19,960 bases of DNA, from assembly GCA_903862375.1 (NCBI GenBank), contig CAIOXR010000029.1, positions 1-19,960 on the forward strand. Reading direction: 5' to 3'. Below are positions 13,935 through 19,960 of the stretch, piece after piece. The notes below the pieces were generated by a model. The model was not told the DNA's origin, made no database searches, and worked only from the letters and a program-made list of their open reading frames with translations. The translations under genes and the position numbers were made by a program. This DNA is from an uncultured bacterium. Its GTDB lineage: Bacteria > Patescibacteriota > Minisyncoccia > Phycocordibacterales > UBA9973. How positions within the stretch are numbered: position 1 is the first letter of the stretch; every line of letters starts with the position of its first letter.

Positions 13935-15146
13935 TTACTTTATACTATCCATAACAGTATACATTGGCTTAATCATAGCTATAGCAAAAAAACCTACAGC
14001 AACTCCAATAAAAACCATAAGCACAGGCTCTATAATAGTAGATAAATTCTTTGTTTTATCGTCTACTTCGTTCTCATAAAAAGTTGCAATATCAATAAGC
14101 ATTGAAGAAAGTTTACCGGTTTCTTCTCCTACTTCCATCATTTCGCCCATCATCACAGGATAAAGATTTGTATGTTCTTTAAAAGATAAAGATAATGGTA
14201 TACCTTTCTCAATACAACTGACCGAATTGTGAATTAATTCTTTGTAGTGAATATTTTGTAAAACTTCTTCCGTAATAATTAAAGCTTTAGTTAAATCTAC
14301 TCCTGAACCTAATAATGAGGATAAAGTTCTAGCGGTTCGAGCAGTGTTCATTTCTTTAATAAGAGTTCCCAATATTGGGATTTTCAAAATAAATAAATCG
14401 AAATACCTTTTTGTCAAAGAAAATTTACTAAGAAAAATACTAAAACTAGAAATTAATCCTATAATAAATACGAACAATAAAAAATGATCTTTTAATGAAT
14501 CTGATATAAAAATGATAAATCTTGTAGGTGCTGGCAGTTTTACCCCTGTATCTACAAAAGTTTTTGTAAGAGTTGGAACAACATAAATCATCATTAATAC
14601 TCCGATGATAAATATAGCTCCCACTATAACACTTGGATATATCATTGCTCCTTTTATTTTCCTATTTAGGTCATAGGTTTTTTTAAGAGTCAGACCTATC
14701 TCTTTAAGTGTTCCTGGCAATCCTCCAGACTCTTCTCCAGAGTGAACCATAGAAATAAAAACCCCAGAAAAAACTTCTGGAAATTTCTTCATACCAGAAG
14801 ATAAAGTATCTCCTTTATTAATATCAGAGGTCAAACTTTTTAATATATTTTTAAAAAAAATATTCGAGGTTTGTTGTTCAAGAACTGTCAACGCACGGGT
14901 AAGAGACAGACCTGCAGAGAGCATCCCACTTAAATTATTTGTAAACATTATCTTTTCTGAAAGAGACACTCCACTAAATATTTTTAAATTCATATTTAAA
15001 CCACTATTTATTTTTAATTCTTCTACAGAAACGGGAATGTTACCCCTGGCTCTTATTTCTCCAGCTAAAGTAAAAATATCAGAAGAATCTTGTTCTCCTT
15101 CAATCACATCCCCTACTTTAGTTTGTTCTTTAAATTTAAATTTCAT
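13935..15146 (-). CDS. pilC: Type IV pilus inner-membrane platform protein PilC
   Basis: The 403-residue protein has the duplicated T2SSF architecture: an N-terminal cytoplasmic segment, F domain 1 (about 65-190) with SGMLSAGLSLTRAL and HSGEESGGLPGTLKEIG, and F domain 2 (about 265-395) with LSSLLGSGVDLTKAL and EVGEETGKLSSML. Transmembrane segments follow each domain (about 168-192, 220-242 and 372-395). The closing PMYTVMDSIK is typical. It transmits ATPase motion from PilB to the growing pilus. It lies 23 bases after pilB. Length matches the family (about 400). Confidence 0.96.
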   Translation of the reverse strand: MKFKFKEQTKVGDVIEGEQDSSDIFTLAGEIRARGNIPVSVEELKINSGLNMNLKIFSGVSLSEKIMFTNNLSGMLSAGLSLTRALTVLEQQTSNIFFKNILKSLTSDINKGDTLSSGMKKFPEVFSGVFISMVHSGEESGGLPGTLKEIGLTLKKTYDLNRKIKGAMIYPSVIVGAIFIIGVLMMIYVVPTLTKTFVDTGVKLPAPTRFIIFISDSLKDHFLLFVFIIGLISSFSIFLSKFSLTKRYFDLFILKIPILGTLIKEMNTARTARTLSSLLGSGVDLTKALIITEEVLQNIHYKELIHNSVSCIEKGIPLSLSFKEHTNLYPVMMGEMMEVGEETGKLSSMLIDIATFYENEVDDKTKNLSTIIEPVLMVFIGVAVGFFAIAMIKPMYTVMDSIK

Positions 15147-15169
15147 TTATAAAATTTTACTAAAAAAGC

Positions 15170-16933
15170 TTATTCTGAAACAACACGTAAAACTTCTTCT
15201 TTAGAAGTAATGCCTGAAGCTACAAGAAAAATACCATCTTCAAGCATAGTCATCATACCTTCATTTTTTGCAATTTTCTCAATTTCATCAGCCGAAGAAC
15301 CTTTTAAAATCATTTCTTTTATTGTATTACTGACTTCAAAAACCTCATGAATACCTACACGTCCTTTGTAACCATCTGGATTATCTTTAGTTGGTTTTGG
15401 TCTATAAAATGGTACCTTATCCCATGTCGCAGTCTCTGCAACTATTTTCTCCTTTTTTAAAGCATCTAATACTACATTCAAATTAACAATTTTATTCAAA
15501 GCTTCTAATTCAACATCATTTAAAAAATATTGTTCTTTTTCTTCTGCAAATTTTCGAACTAAACGCTGAGCAATAACAGTTTTTACTGTAGAAACTATAA
15601 GAAATGGCTCTACCCCCATGTCCACCATACGAGGTATCGCTCCAGCAGCAGAATTCGTATGTATTGTTGAAAGAACTAAATGTCCAGTTAAAGATGCATT
15701 GACTGCTAAGGAGGCCGTCTCCCCGTCACGAATCTCACCTACCATTATTATATCTGGATCTTGACGCAATAAAGTTCGAAGTCCATTGGCAAATGTTAAT
15801 CCTATCTCAGCTTTTGTTTGAGTCTGATTTATACGTGCCATCTGATACTCAATAGGATCTTCGACAGTTGAAATATTAACATCTGGAGTATTTAATATAT
15901 CAAGCATTGTATAAAGAGTAGTAGTTTTACCTGACCCTGTAGGACCAGCGGTTAAAAGCATTCCATTCCTTTTTTTCATCCCTCTGTGAATTCTTTCAAG
16001 TGCTTCTCCATGAAAGCCAAGTCCTTCGAGTGAGAAACCTTTAGAATTTTCTCTTAAAATACGTATAACGGTTTTCTCTCCAAAATACGTTGGAAGAGTT
16101 GAGACACGAAAAGAGACTCCACCTTGTTCATTTACAATTTTAAATCTTCCATCTTGAGGAAGACGTTTTTCATCGAGCTTCAAATTTGAAAGCACTTTTA
16201 TACGAGCCACAATTCCCGGAGAAGTATCTTTAGGGAGCACCATCGCATCATGTAAAATACCATCGATGCGATATCTAACGATTAAAGAATTCTCACAAGG
16301 TTCTATATGTACGTCTGATGCTCCTTGAAAAATTGCATGTGATATAAGAGTATCCACAATCTTAACAATAGGAAGGTCTTCTGCTAATTCTTTTTCTGTC
16401 TTATCTCCCACTTCTATTTTCTCACCAAAAACAGAATTATCAAAAATTGGTTTTATTGTATTCGTTTCTTTTTTAATTATATCCTCAAAATCAGCCTGAA
16501 GACTTTTCTTATATAAAGACAGTGCTTCTTTTATAGAATCCGATGAAGTCATACGAAGTAAAATTCTAAGCCCTACTTTCTTTTTTATAAAGTCAATAAC
16601 AGGTAAATTATCTACATCAAGCATCGCAACTTCAAGTCCATTCATGGATTTTTTATATGCGATAATGTTATTATTCCTTGCAATTGGTTCTGGAATTAAA
16701 TTTAAAACTTCCGATGGTATTTTTTCTCCTTTTAAACTTACAAAGGGTATCCCTAAGGAGACCGCTTGCATACTATTCCAATCTTTCTCAGTGAGTTTAC
16801 CTTCATTCATTAAAACAGCTCCTAAGGATTGTTTAGTTTCCTGAGCTTTCTTTTGAGCTATTAAAATATCTGTTTTATTTACAAGGCCTGAAGTATTTAA
16901 AAGTTTTATAATAGAATCTTCGTCAATACGCAT
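15170..16933 (-). CDS. pilB: Type IV pilus assembly ATPase PilB
   Basis: The 587-residue GspE/PilB ATPase has an N-terminal MshEN/T2SSE_N domain (about 10-145), the N2 domain with SDVHIEP (206-212) and an arginine-rich RYRIDG, then Walker A GPTGSGKT (330-337), the Asp box STVEDPIEY (355-363), Walker B DPDIIMVGE (392-400) and the His box GHLVLSTIHTN (417-427). It powers pilus extension from the cytoplasm. The zinc-binding tetracysteine region usually found after RLVRK is absent. There, RLVRKFAEEKEQYF leads into a long insert with no cysteine before GYKGRVGIHEVFE. It is the first gene of the pilus operon and has its own leaderless-type promoter. PilT is not nearby. Confidence 0.96.
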   Translation of the reverse strand: MRIDEDSIIKLLNTSGLVNKTDILIAQKKAQETKQSLGAVLMNEGKLTEKDWNSMQAVSLGIPFVSLKGEKIPSEVLNLIPEPIARNNNIIAYKKSMNGLEVAMLDVDNLPVIDFIKKKVGLRILLRMTSSDSIKEALSLYKKSLQADFEDIIKKETNTIKPIFDNSVFGEKIEVGDKTEKELAEDLPIVKIVDTLISHAIFQGASDVHIEPCENSLIVRYRIDGILHDAMVLPKDTSPGIVARIKVLSNLKLDEKRLPQDGRFKIVNEQGGVSFRVSTLPTYFGEKTVIRILRENSKGFSLEGLGFHGEALERIHRGMKKRNGMLLTAGPTGSGKTTTLYTMLDILNTPDVNISTVEDPIEYQMARINQTQTKAEIGLTFANGLRTLLRQDPDIIMVGEIRDGETASLAVNASLTGHLVLSTIHTNSAAGAIPRMVDMGVEPFLIVSTVKTVIAQRLVRKFAEEKEQYFLNDVELEALNKIVNLNVVLDALKKEKIVAETATWDKVPFYRPKPTKDNPDGYKGRVGIHEVFEVSNTIKEMILKGSSADEIEKIAKNEGMMTMLEDGIFLVASGITSKEEVLRVVSE

Positions 16934-16939
16934 AGAATT

Positions 16940-16967
16940 ATTATACTACCCTTTCAATTGTTTTCAA
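16940..16967 (-). promoter_or_regulatory. Promoter of the pilus operon (pilB), leaderless type
   Basis: On the minus strand, -35 TTGAAA (16962-16967), a 16-base spacer and a perfect -10 TATAAT (16940-16945) end exactly 6 bases before the pilB ATG (16933). The predicted +1 is the A of ATG. This is the best two-part promoter on the minus strand and starts the pilB-pilC-minor pilin transcript. Confidence 0.72.
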
Positions 16968-16983
16968 AGAAAAATTTTATTTT

Positions 16984-17526
16984 TTATTTAGAAATATATT
17001 TATAATTCACTAAAATAGTAATTATAAATAAAGATAAAGTTAGAGCCATAATAGGCATAGTGATATAACCAAATTCATATATATATCTTACAGCACAAGA
17101 TACTCCCCCATGTGAAGGATCTACACAAGAGGGTCCAGAAGCTATACCTGCTTCAACAAAGATATGGTATATAGACACAATTGAGCCTATAGTTGCAAAG
17201 ACTATAGAGAAGTCAACAATTGATCTGTCTTTTTTATATAACTCCATTCCAAAAAGGATTAACTGTGGGTATAAGAATATCCTTTGTATCCAACAAAGCT
17301 CACAAGGAGGGAAACCAACAATTTCAGAATAAAATAAAGACAAACAAAAAGCTCCAAGTGCTGATAAAAATCCAAATATAAATGTATACTCTTTTAAAAA
17401 AACAAGAAAAGGATTATCTCTTTTTCTAAAAAATATTAAAGCAACTAATATAGATATGATAAAAAGCTGTAAACAAATTGTTCCTATTGATAAAACCTTA
17501 TTCACAATATCTACGTATGCTGGCAT
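16984..17526 (-). CDS. DsbB-like disulfide bond formation membrane protein
   Basis: The 180-residue protein has four transmembrane segments (about 15-33, 48-66, 83-95/105-122, 150-172), as in the DsbB/BdbC family. The first redox pair, C75 and C78, is in FPPCELCWIQR. The second, C134 and C144, is in the loop SCVDPSHGGVSC. These pass electrons from the exported thioredoxin-like partner to quinone. The partner is likely the gene 8 bases upstream (17535-18125). Substrates could be cysteine-containing exported proteins such as the DUF4430 protein at 18155-19720. The four catalytic Cys and the QR motif make the family assignment secure; which quinone is used is unknown. Confidence 0.92.
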   Translation of the reverse strand: MPAYVDIVNKVLSIGTICLQLFIISILVALIFFRKRDNPFLVFLKEYTFIFGFLSALGAFCLSLFYSEIVGFPPCELCWIQRIFLYPQLILFGMELYKKDRSIVDFSIVFATIGSIVSIYHIFVEAGIASGPSCVDPSHGGVSCAVRYIYEFGYITMPIMALTLSLFIITILVNYKYISK

Positions 17527-17534
17527 ATTATTTA

Positions 17535-18125
17535 TTATTTTGCTAAAACATTAGAATTTACTTCCACCTTAGGAAGAGTATATTGTATTTGTTCAGCTAA
17601 TGCTTCGACAGATATTTTTCCACTTACTTCTGCAGTAGATGGAAACTTCCATACATTCCCCTCTTTTATAGGAACTGTCGGGCTTTTTATAGCATATGGG
17701 TAATCTGGAAACAACCAAGTCTTGTAATATTCAGAAGACCTATTCTCACAAATTGCAGATTCCTTACTATCTTTTGTTTTAATTTCACAAATGACTGGTT
17801 CTTGCTGTGAATTTATAGAGATACCATCTTTAAACTTCCAAGTTGGATAACTTTCTATTTTATTGTCTTTACAAATTTGAGTCTGGCTATTATCAGCATT
17901 TGAACATTCTATATATGGTAAATACTTTTTTGATGAACCAAATTCTGCTTTCTGTTCTTGACAATGAGGACACCAAAAAGCTCCGTAGAATTGAGCTCCT
18001 CTATCTTTTAATGCTATTGCTAATCCACCAAACTTCGAACCCCCTGGTCTGTTTAAGAATAAACCTAAACCCACCACAACAATAATAGTAATAACTACAT
18101 ACAATACAAAAAATTTAGCTTTCAT
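17535..18125 (-). CDS. Membrane-anchored thioredoxin-fold protein (VKOR-thioredoxin type)
   Basis: An N-terminal anchor (residues ~5-24) precedes an exported thioredoxin fold. FYGAFWCPHCQEQKAEFG carries the CPHC active site (52-55), with PYIECS (70-75), C85, and the cis-proline motif YPTWKF (93-98). This pattern (YGAxWCPHCxxQK, then PYIEC, then C) is that of the thioredoxin domain fused to bacterial VKOR. Here it stands alone next to DsbB. About 60 extra residues (roughly 101-165) with two more cysteines (C113, C126) are inserted between the cis-Pro strand and the final EVSGKISVEALAEQ helix. It probably oxidises or isomerises disulfides outside the membrane and is recycled by the DsbB homologue downstream. 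Its promoter is of the leaderless type. Confidence 0.88.
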   Translation of the reverse strand: MKAKFFVLYVVITIIVVVGLGLFLNRPGGSKFGGLAIALKDRGAQFYGAFWCPHCQEQKAEFGSSKKYLPYIECSNADNSQTQICKDNKIESYPTWKFKDGISINSQQEPVICEIKTKDSKESAICENRSSEYYKTWLFPDYPYAIKSPTVPIKEGNVWKFPSTAEVSGKISVEALAEQIQYTLPKVEVNSNVLAK

Positions 18126-18131
18126 CTTAAT

Positions 18132-18140
18132 ATTGTATCA
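18132..18140 (-). promoter_or_regulatory. Extended -10 of the thioredoxin-dsbB pair, leaderless type
   Basis: The minus strand reads TGATACAAT, ending exactly 6 bases before the ATG at 18125. It has the same geometry as at recJ, tpiA and pilB. No convincing -35 is seen. Confidence 0.6.
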
Positions 18141-18154
18141 GAAAATAATATTAA

Positions 18155-19720
18155 CTAAAAGCGAATAAATATACTTTTAAACACATCTTTTAAGTGTTTA
18201 AAAGTATATTTAACTGTATTTACCTTTTGTTTACTATTATTAACTATTGGGTTGATATTTACTTCAAAAGTTTCATTATTTACAACTTTATATTTCTTAA
18301 TACTTTTTTTCTTTTCAATAGTGATATTGTCTTTGATAATTGGTTTAGTAAATTTATTCAAAATAATATTCCAAGGCTTGTGCAATATAGCAGGAATAAC
18401 GTAGCTGGTCATCCAGATACGAGTATCTATATCATCAGATAATTTATCATCTACTCCTCCATCATTACCTTGTTTCGATACTAAATACTTTTCAGTTTTC
18501 AATATATCTTTATTCTCAAATATAGTTTGCAGCACCCAAGAAGCTGAAAAAGAATTCCCAAAACCACCATCTATTCCTTGTTTAGAAATTATAAATGATT
18601 CTCCTTTTAAGATAGACTCTTTTACTCCTTCTACATCTTCAAATCCTTTTAAAGCTTCTATAGCAGAAGCTGTCATATCTACACTTCCCCATGAACCATC
18701 CTTTGATTGCTTAAATAATATATAATCAATTTCTTTTTTAATTATCTCATCTTTATAATCATAACCTGCATTTTTAAGCACAATTAAACCAAAAATATCA
18801 TCATTTACTAAATCCTTTTCTCCTAAAGAAATTCCATCAAAAGTATCTACTATCTTTTTAATATAATTTATCTCTGCCCCATTATATGGATTTATATTCA
18901 AAGCCATTAATGCCATAGCATGTCTTTCATTATCAGTAAGAACTTCTGACACTAATGGATGTGTTTTAAAATATTCTATTAATTTTATTTTTATAGATTG
19001 ATTATCCCCTGCTCCTACTGCTACTGCCACCCAGTCTGTATACATATATGAACCAAAAGAAAAGTCAGATTTCTGATTATTTAGTAAAAATTCAAAAGCC
19101 TTCGAAACAGAAAATTCTTTTTCTTTTGTGGGCATAACATACCCACCACTACTACTTGTGGTTGTAATAGTATTAGAAGGGAGAGTACTTACCTCAGGGA
19201 TGATAGGTATAAATTCCTCTTTTGGATCAATAAATTCTAATAAAATTGTATCATTTGTTTGTATCTCGTACTCATTCAAACCAGTCATTCCTAAATTGCC
19301 ATTTGAAGACCAACTCCAATAATGATAAACATCATTGCCACTTTTATCTTTACTTGTATATCCAGCTATCCCATTAATTGAATTTACAAAAGCTCCAGGT
19401 GCCCACTTCCAGTCCCAATCACTTGAAACACCAGATTGGGTGATACCACAATATGCAGTTAGTTTGTCTGGCGTATCTACATTATTATCACTATCACATG
19501 GTTTTACTTCTATATTATTATCATACAGAGAATTCGTACCTGATATTATTTTAAGATGTATATTCTTAGTTAAAATAACTGGAGCTTCTGGTAAAACAAT
19601 AGGAATTACACTTACTAAAGGATCAGTCGATATATCTTCAGCAAAACTAATATTATATCCAAATAATACAAAAATTAATTCAACAATAACTATAAACTTT
19701 TTAAAAATATTTTTATTCAT
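18155..19720 (-). CDS. Exported DUF4430 protein with C-terminal prenyltransferase/squalene-cyclase-like toroid repeats
   Basis: The 521-residue protein has a signal peptide (1-27, ending SFA-ED). A DUF4430-type beta domain follows (about 52-165), marked by YHYWSWSSNGNLGMTGLNEY and the strand NDTILLEFI, with C75 and C91 able to form a disulfide. A Ser/Thr linker (~180-195) leads to an alpha/alpha toroid (~200-445) with repeat motifs QSKDGSWGSVDMTASAIEAL, KQGIDGGFG and KQGNDGGVDD. A Lys-rich tail ends the protein. DUF4430 and the toroid are the two parts of animal cobalamin carriers (transcobalamin, intrinsic factor), there in the opposite order. Ligand binding is possible but unproven. The gene overlaps by 8 bases the DUF4430 gene upstream. 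Its last codons lie in an 18-bp palindrome. Confidence 0.85.
   Translation of the reverse strand: MNKNIFKKFIVIVELIFVLFGYNISFAEDISTDPLVSVIPIVLPEAPVILTKNIHLKIISGTNSLYDNNIEVKPCDSDNNVDTPDKLTAYCGITQSGVSSDWDWKWAPGAFVNSINGIAGYTSKDKSGNDVYHYWSWSSNGNLGMTGLNEYEIQTNDTILLEFIDPKEEFIPIIPEVSTLPSNTITTTSSSGGYVMPTKEKEFSVSKAFEFLLNNQKSDFSFGSYMYTDWVAVAVGAGDNQSIKIKLIEYFKTHPLVSEVLTDNERHAMALMALNINPYNGAEINYIKKIVDTFDGISLGEKDLVNDDIFGLIVLKNAGYDYKDEIIKKEIDYILFKQSKDGSWGSVDMTASAIEALKGFEDVEGVKESILKGESFIISKQGIDGGFGNSFSASWVLQTIFENKDILKTEKYLVSKQGNDGGVDDKLSDDIDTRIWMTSYVIPAILHKPWNIILNKFTKPIIKDNITIEKKKSIKKYKVVNNETFEVNINPIVNNSKQKVNTVKYTFKHLKDVFKSIFIRF
18167..18211. repeat. 18-bp perfect inverted repeat inside the end of a coding region
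   Basis: Arms 18167-18184 and 18194-18211 are perfectly complementary, with a 9-nt loop. They lie wholly inside the last codons of the toroid gene, 12 bases before its stop. No U-run follows on the minus strand. An mRNA 3'-end stabilising hairpin or a degraded palindromic element are both possible. Confidence 0.75.
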
Positions 19721-19960
19721 ATGATTCTTCTTGTTTCCAACTAATAATATCTCCCTCTTTTAATATATATTTTGAAACTCCAATCCCTGCTTTAATATTA
19801 TTCACATAATATATCCAATATTTTCCTCGTGTGTCTTTTACTCCATTTATCTCTGTAATTAAAATTCCCAGACTTAAATATTCTTTATATTTAAAATTAA
19901 ATTTACTGTTATTATTATTTTCTTGCTGAATTTTTTTCATTACGTTAAATACGGTTGATC
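19713..19960 (-). CDS. DUF4430 domain protein, partial (N-terminal part beyond right edge)
   Basis: An ATG occurs at 19940, but the frame is open to the right edge and the residues before it (STVFNVM) belong to the conserved start of the DUF4430 domain. The true start is therefore outside the window. What is seen is the C-terminal domain: TVFNVMKKIQQ, a short Asn-rich insertion, LGILITEINGVKDTRGKYWI, YYVNNIKAGIGVSKY, and ILKEGDIISWKQE. This matches the family pattern of a G-x-x-I-x-x-I-N-G-V strand, a YW-x-x-YVN strand and a final GD-x-x-x-W strand. The stop overlaps the start of the next gene by 8 bases (ATGAATAA), so translation is likely coupled. Both products carry the same domain and probably act together outside the membrane. 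Confidence 0.85.
   Translation of the reverse strand, partial: STVFNVMKKIQQENNNNSKFNFKYKEYLSLGILITEINGVKDTRGKYWIYYVNNIKAGIGVSKYILKEGDIISWKQEESYE

Noticed and set aside
1..19960. Alternative genetic code (UGA as Gly or Trp), as in some CPR groups
   Set aside because: All conserved genes are intact with standard stops; Trp is encoded by TGG and no in-frame TGA is needed.

Overview
The window reads as a piece of an AT-rich, streamlined bacterial genome. The best fit is the Candidate Phyla Radiation (Patescibacteria), probably a Parcubacteria-like lineage. The reasons are inference from content and style: short compact genes, gaps of a few bases, almost no Shine-Dalgarno sequences, small variants of housekeeping proteins (L28 of 81 aa, PGK of 373 aa), a type IV pilus operon with several minor pilins, a two-gene ComEC, and large tail-fibre-like surface proteins. 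The standard genetic code is enough; no gene needs a recoded UGA. Thirteen of sixteen genes lie on the minus strand. I saw no tRNA, rRNA, CRISPR array or insertion sequence, and no gene-free stretch longer than about 160 bases.

Layout, left to right. 1-1388 is the N-terminal part of a secreted fibre or adhesin with a five-fold 17-residue repeat, cut by the left edge. 1483-2097 is an M50 site-2 protease and 2173-2418 is ribosomal protein L28. 2462-7842 is a DNA-uptake and DNA-metabolism block: the ComEC-type metallo-beta-lactamase domain, the ComEC channel, RNase HI and RecJ on the minus strand, with a superoxide dismutase inserted on the plus strand. Three palindromic, GC-cored intergenic elements (A 3364-3485, B 5481-5594, C 6079-6181) lie just upstream of the minus-strand genes here. 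A and B look like one structured, covarying family, and they are the most unusual signal in the window. 7932-8672 is an unrecognised HExxH protein. 8678-10560 holds pgk and tpiA. 10593-16933 is a type IV pilus assembly operon: pilB, pilC, three classical minor prepilins and a large PilX-like protein. 16984-18125 is a DsbB plus VKOR-type thioredoxin pair for making disulfides. 18155-19960 is a pair of exported DUF4430 proteins, one fused to an alpha/alpha toroid.

How the genes may work together. The pilus genes, ComEC channel, ComEC nuclease-like domain, RecJ and disulfide enzymes together look like a natural transformation module: retractable pilus, DNA channel, nuclease processing, and oxidative folding of exported proteins. 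PilT, ComEA, DprA and RecA are not in the window.

A second theme is transcription. Four minus-strand genes (recJ, tpiA, pilB and the thioredoxin gene) each have a TANAAT -10 box ending exactly 6 nt before the ATG. The predicted start of transcription is then the A of the start codon, which points to leaderless mRNAs.
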